DNA of 64,000 nucleotides from Amyelois transitella (lineage: Eukaryota; Arthropoda; Insecta; Lepidoptera; Pyralidae): NCBI RefSeq assembly GCF_032362555.1, contig NC_083524.1, positions 1,350,001 to 1,414,000 on the forward strand, written 5' to 3'. The position numbers and the translations under genes are program-made. Below the pieces are notes generated by a model that had not been told where the DNA came from, did not search any database, and saw only the letters and a list, made by a program, of their open reading frames with translations. Shown in pieces: positions 40,017-51,860 of the stretch; positions within the stretch are counted from its first letter, which is position 1; the number at the start of each line of letters is the position of its first letter.

Positions 40017-40440
40017 ATATACTAGAGTTTTATTCGATTCTTTGACTAGGTTTGGAACTATTCACTTCTTCCTCCTGGCTTTAGTCTCGGTTGCATCCTC
40101 ACCACTCTGGAGAGGAGCCCGGGGTATGCCTTTGACCATGGATCCTAGATTGGGTGAGTCAGCTTTTTAAACTAAGCGACTACCGTCTGACTTTTGCAGT
40201 GTTTGCAGGGTTAAGCCGAAAAGGATCTATCATGGTTTTACTTCCAGTTGCCAGAATGCGCAGGTTTCCTCACGATGTCTTTCCTCACTCTAGGGGCATC
40301 GGTAAGCATTCAAACTAATGTACATAACTTTGAAAATAGTCACTGGTTCATGACTGCGGTGGGATTGGAACCAGTACCATTTTGCACCACACGCATTTTA
40401 ACCGGGCATCTTAACAATTCGACCACTGACGCTCACCGAG
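40017..40440 (-). repeat. family C tRNA-derived SINE, long copy
   Basis: Read on the minus strand it starts with a tRNA-like head (B-box-like 'ggttccaatcccacc', A-box-like 'gtggtcgaattgttaagatg') and runs through the 'ccccgggctcctctccagag' block. The fullest copy in the window. Confidence 0.8.
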
Positions 40441-40483
40441 TTTTGCAATTTTTCTCTCTCATTATGTTTAGTATGGTATAAGT

Positions 40484-40640
40484 CGAGAAGTTCTGATAAA
40501 AGATCAAGTAAAAAGTACCTCAGAGCTTGCATGAAGACAGTTATGAATGTGAATGAAGTGAAAGAAGTATGCAGGGATCGTGGCATGTAAATAAAATAGG
40601 ATCTGCCTACCGCTCTGTGAAAGAGGCGTTATGAATGTGT
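40484..40640 (+). mobile_element. degenerate RTE 3' end
   Basis: 'agagcttgcatgaagacagt' to 'ctctgtgaaagaggcg', many substitutions, no tail. Confidence 0.75.
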
Positions 40641-40728
40641 CAGTAAAGCAGCGTCATTTGAAATCAGCTAATAAATATATTACCTAGGAATTTTATTAAC
40701 TGTCGGATCTTTTTATGTTCCGGTGACA

Positions 40729-40860
40729 TAGATAGAGAAAACTCTTTATTGCACCATAAGAGTAAAACATACGAAACAGCACAAAACAGATAGAGGCGGT
40801 ACAAAGGTGAATTTATCGCTAATGCAATCTCTTCCAGTCAACCTTTGGGTGGAAGGAAAC
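40729..40860 (-). mobile_element. LINE 3' UTR remnant of another family
   Basis: On the minus strand: 'ggttgactggaagagattgc', 'agcgataaattc' and a final 'atggtgcaataaagagtttt', a polyadenylation-like end that I associate with lepidopteran LINE 3' UTRs. Confidence 0.6.
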
Positions 40861-41042
40861 CAAACAGGATATTCTTATATAAAAATCTCTCTGACTTGAA
40901 ATTTGGCATATAGCCTTTTGTGGCCAAGGGGTGCACTATCAGAGGAATTCCAAAATTTCCGGCGGGAATGGTAATTAACGGTAATTTAAATTTTACGCAG
41001 ACCTACGACCGTCCTTTAGGTCTTGAGTAAGTTAGCAAATGA

Positions 41043-41250
41043 AAGTTCCGTGTGGTTCTCAGCACTTTTGAATAGTATTCCCTATTATATTCATGAATGT
41101 CGCCAAAGACGACCGAGGGACAGGCTTATGAACCTCGGATTCTTCTTTTAGGGCTAGCAAACTGTCACTACTAGAATCTAAATACCATCATGAACGTGGC
41201 CTTTCAGTCATTGAGGGACTGTTGGCTCTGTCTACCCCGTAAAAGTGACG
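41043..41250 (+). repeat. family A repeat, heavily decayed
   Basis: 'ttccgtgtggttctcagcac' to 'ctgtctaccccgtaaaagtg', with deletions. Confidence 0.75.
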
Positions 41251-41660
41251 GAAACGCGTCACGTCAGCGTTAAATGGCATCCACTGCGGGCAGCCGGTAT
41301 TAACTAATTCGCGATTAGCTCCAGGGAATGATATGTCTGACACACAGGCCCTCAGATCAGTCAACATTTGTCTATTTGAGTTTATAACTATGATTTTAAC
41401 AGACAAACTAAATTTTAGATTAGATTTATGTAATATCTCTCTCTCTTTCTCTTCAATCATTTTTGATTATCATATGGTCAGCATCAGAATTGCATCTGGA
41501 ACGTAGATCTTCCAGCGGCTCTGTCCAGCACTTCACTAACTACCTTAGCAATTTTGCTAAAGAGTCCTTCATTTGATCGGTCTATCTCGTTGGTGAAAGA
41601 CCGCGCGAAATCTTGACTTCGGTGTTTCAAACCGCCATCAGTTTTTCGATGTTATCACCA
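41250..41660. other. unassigned, weakly coding-like on minus strand
   Basis: Two minus-strand open stretches (41495-41600 with SNEGLFSKIAKVVSEVLDRA and 41240-41460) have reasonable amino-acid composition but no start, splice or family signal that I can support. They may be remnants of a repeat ORF. Confidence 0.25.
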
Positions 41661-42111
41661 TCCATGCGGACTGTGTGGCCGTAAAATGCATTGCTGGCAT
41701 ATATGGCGCATTCTTGAGCAAAACTTTAATATAATTTCCATTGTTTTATTCAGTCGTATGAAACTTTAATTCTTCAAGACTGTTGGTTCTGTCTACCCCG
41801 CAAGGGTAATAGACGTGACTATATGAATGAATGAAAGATTTGTTTGAAATAACTCAACGTACACAAGCTTCTCAAATACATAACATAAACTAAATAAAAT
41901 AGAACTTAAGCAAGCATCTGCTTTTCTAAGCAGGTGTGCGCCGCAGCAATTCAAAAAGGTCTTAAGCTCAGCGGATTTCTTTGCTCGGGATAAGCAAAGC
42001 ACTGGTTTTCAGCTATAACCCGGTTGACCGACTCGGTATTTCCACGCAACTACTAAGTACTAAGAATCAACAGCACAGCTTTACGTACGTACAATCCTGT
42101 GTCAGTTACAT

Positions 42112-42395
42112 ATAAATATTCATACATACATATGGTCACGTGTATATCCCTTGCGGGGTAGACAGAGCCAACGGTCTTGAAAAGACTGAATGGCCACGTT
42201 CAGCTATTTGGCTTAACGATAGAATTGAGATTCAAATAGTGACAGGTTGCTAGCCCATCGCCTAAAAATAATCCCAAGTTTGTAAGCCTATCCCTTAGTC
42301 GCCTTTTACGACATCCATGGGAAAGAGATGGAGTGGTCCTATTCTTTTTTGTATTGGTGCCGGGAACCACACGACACCACACATAAATATTCATA
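42112..42395 (-). repeat. family A repeat with 13-bp target-site duplication
   Basis: ATAAATATTCATA at 42112-42124 and 42383-42395 flank a full-length copy. Confidence 0.93.
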
Positions 42396-42538
42396 TTTGT
42401 GCATATTATACGTTATATAAATAAACAGTAAATAGAAAATCACACATGCTAATAATGAACTTACTCTATGAACAATTGTGACGTAAAGTATTAATTTAAA
42501 TAATTGTGAAATACAAATATTATTATTATTATTATACT

Positions 42539-42876
42539 AGCTGTTACCCGCGACTTCGTCTGCGTAAATTTCGAGTTGAATCTTAATCATTCAGTCAGAT
42601 ACAGACAGACAGACAAAAAATGTAAAAAAAAAAATATCTCAAAATAATATAACTCTATCCGTTTCAGTCAAAATATTAAATGTACGGACAAAATATATGT
42701 AGTATTTTGATTTCCAGTTTTTTTAAATAATATATACTCAAACAACACAAAACAAATATTTTTAATAAAAAAATATCCTGTTTTTGTTATGGCTCAAACT
42801 TGGACCGCCAACTTCACAGTCTCACGGGTTAACCACTGGACCATCGAGGCCATTGCGGTGATGTCGAAATTAAAGT
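42539..42876 (-). mobile_element. family X repeat, left part
   Basis: 'ctagctgttacccgcgactt' to 'gaaattaaagtagactacat', with the tRNA-like block at 42781-42860 ('atggtccagtggttaaccc', 'caagtttgagcca' on the minus strand). The part right of the family A insertion is missing. Confidence 0.78.
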
Positions 42877-43133
42877 AGACTACATACATATGGCCACGTC
42901 TATATCCCTTGCAGGGTAGACAGAGCCAACAGGCTTGAAAAGACTGAATGGCCACGTTCAGCTATTTGGCTTAATGATATCTAGAATTGAGATTCAAATA
43001 GTGACAGGTTGCTAGCCCATCGCCTAAAGAAAGAATCCCAATTTTGTCCCCTTAGTCGCCTTTTACGACATCCATGGGAAAGAGATGGAGTGGTCCTATT
43101 CTTTTATCATTGGTGCCGGGAACCACACGGCAC
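42877..43133 (-). repeat. family A repeat nested in family X
   Basis: Same junction 'aaagtagactacatacata' as the copies at 13877 and 33619. Confidence 0.88.
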
Positions 43134-43149
43134 CTGTTATCTCAGTTAG

Positions 43150-43275
43150 GCAGTTTGTTATCTCAGTTCTATCATAAAGCCGAACAGCTGAACGTGGCCT
43201 ATCAGTCTTTTCAAGACTGTCTGGCTCTGTCTACCCCGCATGGGATATAGACGTGACCATATGTATGTATGTATG
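43150..43275 (+). repeat. family A repeat, 3' half
   Basis: 'atctcagttctatcataaag' to TATG tail, in opposite orientation to its left neighbour. Confidence 0.8.
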
Positions 43276-43475
43276 TACGAATGAGTGAATTCAACGTGCT
43301 GTGTGTCTCGTTAGCCACCACAAGCGCATTTCACGCTTTGTAATCACAGAGGCGGGCATTGCTAGACGTGCAATATTGTAATATCTAGAATATTCCGGTT
43401 CTTGTTACATTTAAATGCGAAACGGCTTGAAATGTCCGCCCTTTGATCGCACTTAGCGGCGAAGACTTACTGTAA

Positions 43476-43672
43476 TACAATATACGGGGTAGACAGTATA
43501 GTATAAAGTCACTCTAAAAAGTTATGTTTAGCTGAATGACTTAAAAGTGTCAAGTTGTTAGCCTATTGCTTTAAAGAAGAATTTCAAGTTTAGTAACCTT
43601 TCCCTTAGTCGCCTTTTACGATTTTTTATGGAGTTGTCCTATTCTAAAGTATCGGGAACCACAAGGCAAGTT
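43476..43672 (-). repeat. family A repeat, degenerate
   Basis: 'acggggtagacag' to 'gggaaccacaaggca', multiple deletions. Confidence 0.72.
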
Positions 43673-43688
43673 ATAAGATAGTTTTTAA

Positions 43689-43943
43689 GGGTTCCCGGCA
43701 CCAATACAAAAAAGAATAGGACCACTCCATCTCTCTCCCATGAATGTCGTAAAAAGCGACTAAGGGATAGGCTTATAAACTTGGGATTCTTCTTTTAGGC
43801 GATGGGCTAGCAACCTGTCACTATTTGAATCTCAATTCTATCATTAAACTAAATAGCTGAACGTGGCCATTTAGTCTTCAAGACTGTTGGCTCTGTCTAC
43901 CCCGCATGGGATATGGCGTGACCATATGTATGTATGTATGTAA
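43689..43943 (+). repeat. family A repeat
   Basis: 'ggttcccggcaccaatacaa' to a long TATG tail. Confidence 0.9.
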
Positions 43944-44243
43944 AAACATTATTTTTCTGCCATTATTCATGTTCACGCCCGCGCGACACCGTGTGGATTG
44001 CATGGATCAAATTCTATCATTTTATTTTTTGTTGAACGCCATTGAATTGATACTACTGATGCATGTGTTGGGGTTTAGTCGGATGAAAAGCTTTTTTTAA
44101 GGTTCTGTCATATCAACTAGCCCTAGACGAACGTATCTTGATCAAATCGGAGACGTTTTAAGTAAAAAGTCAGATCCAAAGAGAAACCCGTTATATGCGT
44201 GCAGAACCGCGGGCGATAGTAATAATATAATGTACACACACAC

Positions 44244-44504
44244 ACATACATACACATCATCACGTCCACATCCCTTGCGGGGTAGACAGAGCCTACAGTC
44301 TTGAAAAGACAGAAAGGCCACGTTCAGCTGTTTGGCTTAATGTTAGAATTGAGATTCAATTAGTGACAGGTTGCTAGCCCGTCGCCTAAAAGAAGAATCT
44401 CAAGTTTACAAGCCTATCCCTAAGTCGCCTTTAACGACATCCATGGGAAAGAAACGGAGTGGTCCTTATTTTTTATTGGTGCCGGGAACCACACGGCACA
44501 CAGT
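44244..44504 (-). repeat. family A repeat, full length
   Basis: 'catacatacacatcatcacg' tail side to 'ccacacggcac'. Confidence 0.9.
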
Positions 44505-44832
44505 CATTTCACATTTTCACCTGTACATTATATAAAACTATACATCTGTATGATATATAACTATAAATCTGTGGTACAATTCAACCCTTCAAAATTGCCT
44601 CCCTACTTCCCTACAATATTTATAATTCACGAATATATAATTTCCGGGGATTAATAAAGCACCTATTTTCTTTAATAAACAATATGCATAAATTTTCACA
44701 GTTAATTTACATGAATAATGTATTAAGAAAGTTATGAGACAGGATTGTGTGGAGTGATTGAATTTTAATGTACGCTTAGGTATATTATTATTAAAGCGTT
44801 TTCGGAATTTACAACGGGTTTTTGTTTACACA
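44505..44832. other. no recognisable feature
   Basis: AT-rich, no supportable gene or repeat. Confidence 0.5.
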
Positions 44833-44920
44833 CACACACGTCTATATCCCTTGCGGGGTAGACGAAGCCAACAGTCTTGAAAAGACTTATAGGCCACGTT
44901 CGGCTATTTGGCATCGAAAC
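44833..44920 (-). repeat. family A repeat, 3' third
   Basis: 'acacacgtctatatccct' to 'cggctatttggcat'. Confidence 0.8.
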
Positions 44921-45240
44921 TGATAAACACAAGAAACAAAATTACAAAGGTTCTGCTTATTTCAAAAGAAATATCTTCCAGCAGACCCGAGATAGGAGAC
45001 ATGATGGAAAGGGTGACAGGCGTGTACTCTACTCACAACTAATTATAGACATATATATAAACAAATACATAAATAAAATATAATAAATGCATATGTAAAT
45101 ACCAAATAATAAACTTACATAAAATAAATACAAAATTTACCAAATTAGCAAGACTAGGAGAGGTAATATTTTTTTTTATTGGGACAGTGATTTAGAGTCA
45201 CGTATCTCGAGGGGCAATGAGTTCCACAATTTAACAGCAT

Positions 45241-45489
45241 ATGTATAAATAAATAAATATATACGGGACAAATTACACAGATTGAGTTAGCCTCGAAGTA
45301 AGTTCGAGACTTGTGTTAAGAGATACTAACTAAACTATACTATATTTTATAATAAATACGTATATAGATAAACATCCAAGACCAAGGTCAATCAGAAAAA
45401 GTTCCTCATCATGCCCTGGCCGGGATTCGAACCCGGGACCTCCGTTGTCACAGACAAGCGTACTACCGCTGAGCCACAGAGGCTGCCAT
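45241..45489 (-). repeat. family B tRNA-derived SINE
   Basis: Minus-strand head with 'gggttcgaatcccggccagg' and 'gtggctcagcggtagtacgc'; AT-rich tail 'tataaataaataaatatata' on the left. Confidence 0.88.
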
Positions 45490-45714
45490 AATGTATGTTA
45501 GTTTTATCTCCGCCGAAAATCAATTCAGAAACAATGATTTCTAATAATACATACGGTATCAGCCGAGCTTAGTAAAGCAATATCGTCAAACCGATCATGA
45601 CTGGACAGACAGACAGTGATTAATATATGCACCAATAATTCCAGTCTGATGGGAATGCGCTTCTAACCCCGCGTGCAAAAAGAGGGGGTGTTATGTGTCA
45701 TAATTGGTGGTGAC

Positions 45715-46041
45715 GTGGTTCCCGGCAGTGCCAGTCGTAAAAGGCGACTAAAAGATGAGCTTGGGATTCTATTTTAAGCGGTGGGCTAGCAACCTGTCAT
45801 TATTTGAATCACAATTCTGTAAATAAATAAATATATACGGGACAAATTACACAGATTGAGTAAGCCACGAAGTAAGTTCGAGAAAACTTCGTTCCTCATC
45901 ATGCCCTGGCCGGGATTCGAACCAGGGACCTCCGGTGTCACAGACAAGCGTACTAGCGCTGCGCCAGAGGCCGTCATTCACTAAGCCCAACAGCTGATCG
46001 TGGTCTATCAGTCTTTTCAAAACTGTTGGCTCTGTCTACAA
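45715..46041 (+). repeat. family A repeat split by a family B SINE
   Basis: 'ggttcccggcagtgcc' to 'gaatcacaattct' (45715-45817), then a minus-strand family B copy, then 'attcactaagcccaacagct' to 'ggctctgtctac' (45976-46041). The two halves join correctly across the insertion. Confidence 0.88.
45818..45975 (-). repeat. family B SINE, internally deleted, nested
   Basis: Tail and head are present, but the stretch 'acttgtgttaagagatac...' to 'aagaccaaggtcaatc' is lost ('gttcgagaaaacttcgttcc'). Confidence 0.87.
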
Positions 46042-46216
46042 CAACGACTCAATGAAGGTACGTTCGTCAGACTAATAACAGCCAAAACCGGGGCTAGGAG
46101 TTAGTTTATTATGAAAAACTACACAATGACGTCATTGTCACGTCATTTCACATGCATTATCTTCATTACTATATCTGTATTATATATGTATATTATAATA
46201 GTACATATATAATCAC

Positions 46217-46372
46217 GCGCCGTGTGGTTCCCGGCACCGTACAAAAAAAGAATAGGACGACTCCATCTCTTTCCCATGGATGTCGTAAAAAGCGACTAAG
46301 GGATAGGCTTACAAACTTGCGATTCTTTTTTAGGCGATGGTTTAGCAACCTGTAACTGTTTGAATCTCAATT
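46217..46372 (+). repeat. family A repeat, 3' part missing
   Basis: 'gccgtgtggttcccggcacc' to 'gtttgaatctcaatta', then breaks. Confidence 0.85.
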
Positions 46373-46544
46373 ATGAAAAACTACACGATGACGTCATCAA
46401 GATGCATCTGGCTGCATACAAGCACAATTAGTAGCAACATTAATCTCTGTCCGAGTGTCTGTCACACTTGCTGCTGATGTTATTACTATAGCATTTCACA
46501 TGCATTATCATCATCACTATATCTATACATATAAACATATTTAA

Positions 46545-46792
46545 TGACGACCTCTGTGGTGCAGCGGTAGTACGCTTGTCTGTGACAACGGAGGTCCCGG
46601 GTTCGAATCCCGGCCAGGGCATGGTGAGACAAAAACTTTTTCTGATTGACCTGGGTCTTGGATGTTTATCTATATTCGTATTTATTATAAAATATAGTAT
46701 AGTTGAGTCAGTATCTCGTAACACAAGTCTCGAACTTACTTCGAGGGTAACTCAATCGGTGTAATTTGTCCCGTATATATGTATTTATAATC
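46545..46792 (+). repeat. family B tRNA-derived SINE
   Basis: 'acgacctctgtggtgcagcg' head, B box 'gggttcgaatcccgg', end 'gtcccgtatatatgta'. Confidence 0.88.
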
Positions 46793-46795
46793 ACG

Positions 46796-47070
46796 TGCCG
46801 TGTGGTTCCCGGCACCAATAGGAAAAAGAATAGGACCACTCCATATCTTTCCCACGGATGTTGTTAAAAGCAACTAAGGGATAGGCTTTAAAAATTGGAA
46901 TTCTTCTTTTAGGCGATGGGCTAGCAACCTGTCACTATTTAAATCGGTATTCTATCATTAACCTAAACAGCTGAACGTGGCCTATCAGTCCTTTCAAGAC
47001 TGTTGTCTCTGTCTCTACCCCGCAAGAGATATATACGTGATCTATATGTATATGTATGTATGCATGTACA
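46796..47070 (+). repeat. family A repeat, full length
   Basis: Directly follows the family B tail; 'gccgtgtggttcccggcacc' to TATG tail. Confidence 0.9.
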
Positions 47071-47289
47071 TATGTGTGATATTTATAAAAAAGAGGCTAT
47101 TTAGTAATGGAATCCACAAAGCTTCATTGCCCACATTATTTTGGCAGTTGGCAACATTACCCAACTTTAATTAAACTCTCTACATTGAAATCCTATTAGC
47201 AGAACTGTTTCGGACGTACATACGTAAACGCGGATATTATTCACATTATATAAAAACGCCGTGTGGTTCCCGGCACCGGCAATAGAAAA

Positions 47290-47418
47290 ACGAATAGGTC
47301 GCTAGCCCGTCTAAAAGAAGAATCCCAAGTTTATTAGCCTATCCCTTAGTCGCCTTTTACGACATCCATTGGAAAGAGATGGAGAGGTTCTATTCTTTTT
47401 TGTATTGGTGCCGGGAAC
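47290..47418 (-). repeat. family A repeat, 5' half
   Basis: 'ataggtcgctagcccgtcta' to 'ggtgccgggaact'. Confidence 0.78.
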
Positions 47419-47429
47419 TACATATACAT

Positions 47430-47630
47430 ATAATCTTTACATATAATAAAACAGTAAAAATATTTTGTCTGTACATTTAGTATTTTCGACTGAAATGGAT
47501 AGAGGGACACTAAGAATGAATAATAGAAAGCAAAAATATATATTTTTTTTATTTTCTTGTCTGCCTGTCTGTCTGTATGTATGATCACGATTATCTCCGA
47601 AAGTACGGAACAGATTTACTTAAAACATAA
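47430..47630 (-). repeat. inverted copy of the family X right end
   Basis: 'acatataataaaacagtaaa' to 'atgatcacgattatctccga', the complement of 34190-34340. Confidence 0.75.
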
Positions 47631-47892
47631 TAAATAGCCGATATAAACCTGCCCGCCGTCTCATATTATTTTAAAATTGCGATGCCCAACACGGTTCATA
47701 TAGTACCTATTTATAAGCAGTGACTGTTATTCAACTGATGTACTTCATGATATGCAATAAAGATTTGGAATTGTACTGAATACGTCTTCAAAGTAAATTT
47801 AAAGTCTACTTTTTTTTTACTAAGTAAACTTTATGAATATAGATACTGAGTCTAAAATCAAAGTTCATTACCTACTGACACAATACATATTT

Positions 47893-48179
47893 AATTAGTA
47901 GAAATACATACATACATATGATCACGTCTATATCCCTAGCGGGGTAGACAGAGCCACCAGTCTTGAAAAGACTGATTGGCCACTTTCAGCTGTTTGGCTT
48001 AGTGATAGAATTGAGATTCAAATAGTGACAGGTTGCTAGCCCATCGCCTAAAAGAGGAATCTCAAGTTTATAAGCCTATTACTTAGTCGCCTTTTACGAC
48101 ATCCGTGGGAAAGAGATGGAGTGGTCCTATTCTTTTTTGTAATGGTACCGGGAACCACACGGCACAATTAGTAGAAATA
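47893..48179 (-). repeat. family A repeat with 14-bp target-site duplication
   Basis: AATTAGTAGAAATA at 47893-47906 and 48166-48179 flank a full-length copy. Confidence 0.94.
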
Positions 48180-48493
48180 TTATAATTAAATCAAATTAAA
48201 ACCAAAGCTAAAACTACTTAAGTCTACTTGCTTGTCGTACACTTTATACTCGTAATCATTTTGTTCTAAACCCTTTTTGTCTTCCGTATTTTTCCGAGTT
48301 CACGGTAGGGTTAGAAGGGATTTCATTAACCCGTCGCGATAACGCCTCTGGCACGGGAGCATTGCTCGGATTTTGTAATTTTTATACTTTTAAACAGATT
48401 ATATTTCTTTCTCGTTTTGAAATAAATACCCGCCAAATAGTAATATAAATTATATATAGTATATATGTACGTGACATTTCAAATAGATTAATA
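48180..48493. other. no recognisable feature
   Basis: AT-rich, no supportable gene or repeat. Confidence 0.5.
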
Positions 48494-48752
48494 ATGTCGT
48501 GTGGTTCCCTGCACCAATATAAAAAAGAATAGAACCACTCCATGCCTTTCCCATGGATGTCGTAAAAGGCGACTAAGGGATAGGCTTATAAACTTGAGAT
48601 TCTTCTTTAGGCGATGTGTTAGCAACCTGTCACTATTGGAATCTCAATTCTATCATTAAGCCTAACAGCTGACCGTGGCCTTTCAGTCTTTTAAGACAGC
48701 TGGTTCTGTCTACCCCGCAAGGGATACAGACGTGACTATATATATGTTTTAA
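48494..48752 (+). repeat. family A repeat
   Basis: 'gtcgtgtggttccctgcacc' to the tail; 'ttaataat' on both sides is a possible 8-bp duplication. Confidence 0.88.
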
Positions 48753-48989
48753 TAATTCAGGAGATTATCCGTGAAGAGGTAACAAACATCTCGCTGGATT
48801 AGTTGAAGCCCTTGGAGATTTCGACGGCCATGTTTTCAACTATGACTTTATCTTGAGCCTTGGTCCAAAACATAAAAGACTGCCTTTAATAGCAAAAACT
48901 TGTAGAAAAATTTTTTGGCAGATACCGAAATTAAAAAGATTCAAAATTCAAAAGTTTCATTCATTATTATGGGACACTTCAACATCACA

Positions 48990-49140
48990 TAATAATTGTC
49001 ATATCTTTTGGTTTCACAACATTGGTTGACGTCAAATAAATTACTTTCAACTAAGTTTACTGTCGCTTCCAAAGCGTCAGTGCAGAAGAAGCGGTAACAA
49101 ACTGCACTGCAACATTTTTCAACATGGTCAACTTCACAAC
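48990..49140 (-). mobile_element. LINE 3' UTR fragment
   Basis: Minus-strand match to the 3' UTR of the LINE at 13380-13500 ('gctgcagtgcagttt', 'cgcttcttctgcactgacgc'). Confidence 0.75.
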
Positions 49141-49480
49141 TAATCAAACTTAGAATAGAAATGTGGACGAGATAATACATTAAATTAACTTTATGCAGGT
49201 ATGTAACATATTTTTATCATTGACCAAAAATTTTATGTATACTTGTTTACAATATCTTAGATTAAAAAATATTTATATTGTAAAAGTTTTAATTTTTTTA
49301 AGAGCTTATTAGCTAAAGCCACGCGACCCAGCAAGTAGGCGCCAAAGAAGACTAAAGGAAAAGGTCCAAGGCGCGTGCGCGCGCTTTTAAAGCGTCCCCG
49401 GGCGACAAAGTAAGACGCAGAAGATCGCAAAGGCACTGTATATAATTTTGAATACAAAATCAAATAAAATTGAGATAGAT

Positions 49481-49728
49481 AGTGCCGTGTGGTTCCCGGC
49501 ACCAACACAAAAAAGAATAGGACCACTCCGTCTCTTTCCCATGGATGTCGTAAAAGGCGACTAAGGGATAGGCCTATAAAGTGGGGCTTCTTCATTTAGG
49601 CGATTGGCTAGCAACTTGTCACTATTTGAATCTCAATTCTATCATTAAGCCAAATAGCTGAACGTAGCTTTCAGTCTTTTCAAGACTCTTGTCTCTGTCT
49701 ACCCCACAAGGGATACAGACGTGACCAT
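49481..49728 (+). repeat. family A repeat, tail lost
   Basis: 'gtgccgtgtggttcccggca' to 'gggatacagacgtgaccat'; joins a family F copy where the tail should be. Confidence 0.88.
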
Positions 49729-49732
49729 CCTA

Positions 49733-49925
49733 CTACTATTATAAAGGCGAAAGTTTGTATGGATGTTTGTTACTCTTTCACGCAAAAACTACTGAACCGA
49801 TTACCATGAAATTTGGTATGTAGGTAGCTGAAGACCCAGAATAACACATAGGCTACTTTTTATCCCAAAGTTCCCGCGGGATTGATAGGGTTTCCATACG
49901 GACGAAGTCGCGGGCGGCCTCTAGT
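49733..49925 (+). repeat. family F repeat, full copy
   Basis: 'ttataaaggcgaaagtttgt' through 'accgattaccatgaaatttg' to 'cgcgggcggcctctagta'. It is inserted between two family A pieces that share diagnostic variants ('cgtagctatcag', 'ctaccccacaagggatacag'). Confidence 0.8.
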
Positions 49926-49935
49926 ATTTAATAAT

Positions 49936-50130
49936 TCTCTTTCCCATGGATTTCGCAAAAGACGACTTAGGGTTAGGCTTACAAACTTGGAATTCTGTTT
50001 TTGTCACTATTTGAATGTCAATTCTATCATTAAGCCAAATAGCTGAACGTAGCTATCAGTCTTTTCAAGACTGTTGTCTCTGTCTACCCCACAAGGGATA
50101 CAGACGTGACCATATGTATATATTAAGATA
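49936..50130 (+). repeat. family A repeat, 5' end missing
   Basis: 'tctctttcccatggatttcg' to the tail; unusually similar in variants to 49640-49728. Confidence 0.83.
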
Positions 50131-50348
50131 GATTAACGCTAGTTTCTCAGAATTCGTCCCAAACGTCCTAAGGGAGCGAGATTCCAACCGGCGCGTCTGA
50201 TAATTCAGCGGTATCGCACTGCGACGATACGAATTAGTTGAATTGGCTCAATTGGCCATAGTTCGAGAAGCTATCGGTTGGTAAAGCTTGCTTTTGCTAG
50301 AATTTCAAGTGCAATTTATTTATGTCTCTCCCATGACAAAGCGCATTT

Positions 50349-50608
50349 AATAATAAATAGAAATAAATAGATATACGGGACAAATTACACAGATTGAGTT
50401 AGCCTCGAAGTAAGTTCGAGACTTGTGTTACGAGATACTAACTCAACGATACTATATATATTTTTATAATAAATACTTATATAGATAAACATCCAAGACC
50501 CAGGCCAATCAGAAAAAGTTCTTTTCTCATCATGCCCTGGCCGGGATTCGAACCCGGGACCTCCGGTGACACAGACAAGCGTACTACCGCTGCGCCACAG
50601 AGGCCGTC
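50349..50608 (-). repeat. family B tRNA-derived SINE
   Basis: AT tail on the left, 'gggattcgaacccgggacct' B-box side and 'cgctgcgccacagaggccgt' A-box side on the right. Confidence 0.88.
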
Positions 50609-50620
50609 AAGAAGAGCATT

Positions 50621-50795
50621 AGAATAGAATAGAATATATTTATTTTCAAAATTGGATACAAGGTATCACTTATTGGCGTCACATCACTTAAATCTAATTA
50701 TAACTACTACCGCTTCTAAAGCGCATGTGTGGAAGAAACGGCGGAACAAACTACACTGCAGCATTTTCATCGGACGTCAATATACAAATATACAT
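50621..50795 (-). mobile_element. LINE 3' UTR fragment with TAGAA tail
   Basis: 'tagaatagaatagaatat' then 'caaggtatcacttattggcg' to 'cattttcatcggacgtcaat'. Confidence 0.8.
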
Positions 50796-50939
50796 CTCTT
50801 GAATCTAAATCATGGACGTATGCACATTGTCTACATTAATTAAAAAAAAACACGAATGAATGTGTGAAAAAGATGGAGTGGTCCTGTGGTTTTCTAATGG
50901 TGCCAAAAACCACACGGCACCTTATATCCGCCGCATAAA

Positions 50940-51290
50940 ATCCATTTAATAAATTAGTTAAATTTTTTTTTTTTCTTAAGTGCTAAATATACAGAACTCA
51001 TCTAAATAGAAAGTCACGCTTAATTAATCCCTGTTTTATTTATTTTTTTATGGGAAATTAATCCAATTAAGTCGAGTCACAACGAGTTGGCGCGAATCGT
51101 TGTTGTTATAATTAATATCCATTAAACTTTTGTTTCATGCGCCGTCATCCCATCCTCAAATTAGAATATCCTCAATTAAGTAGGCCTATACGGCGAGACA
51201 TTTGCATATTTTGGCCGTAATTTGTCGTAAAGTCATAGATACATTCCATCCTATTTAAAAATAACTAGCTATTATCCGTAGCTTCGCCCG
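50940..51290. other. no recognisable feature
   Basis: AT-rich; no supportable gene or repeat. Confidence 0.5.
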
Positions 51291-51607
51291 TGAATTTAGC
51301 GTTGGCTCTGTTTACCCCGCAAAGGATATAGACGTGATTATATGTATGTATGTATTTATTTCAATAGAGGGCAATACTGCGCCTTTGAAAAATGTGAAAG
51401 GCTTTGGCCCTATGAAGGGGTAAGATTCTTAGCACACGGTCATAAAAAGCGAACTATCTTGTGATATTTTTACGAATATAATGAAGTTTTTACGTGCTCG
51501 TAAAAATGCCCTACATCATAAACCTGTGGACTGATAGTAGGTATTGGGTTTTGGTTAGCCCGAAAATATGAAAAGGAGAATTATTTTTTCATGAATAAAA
51601 TAGAAAA

Positions 51608-51860
51608 GTGCCTTGTGGCTCCCGGCACCAATACAAAATAATAGGACCGCTCCATCTCTTTCCCATGGATGTCGTAAAAGGCGACTAAGGGATAGGCTTA
51701 CAAACATAGCTTAGGCGACGGGCTAGCAACCTGTCACTATTTGAATCTCAATTCTATCGTTAAGCCAAATAGCTGAACGTGGCCATTCAGTCTTTTCAAG
51801 ACTGTTGGCTCTGTCTACCCCGCAAGGGATATAGACCTGACCATATGTATGTATGTATAA
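51608..51860 (+). repeat. family A repeat
   Basis: 'gtgccttgtggctcccggca' to TATG tail, small deletion before 'ttaggcgacgggctagc'. Confidence 0.9.

Noticed and set aside
41188..41640. Minus-strand open stretches as a gene
   Set aside because: Reasonable composition but interrupted by stops, overlapping a decayed SINE, with no start or splice sites; listed only as weakly coding-like.
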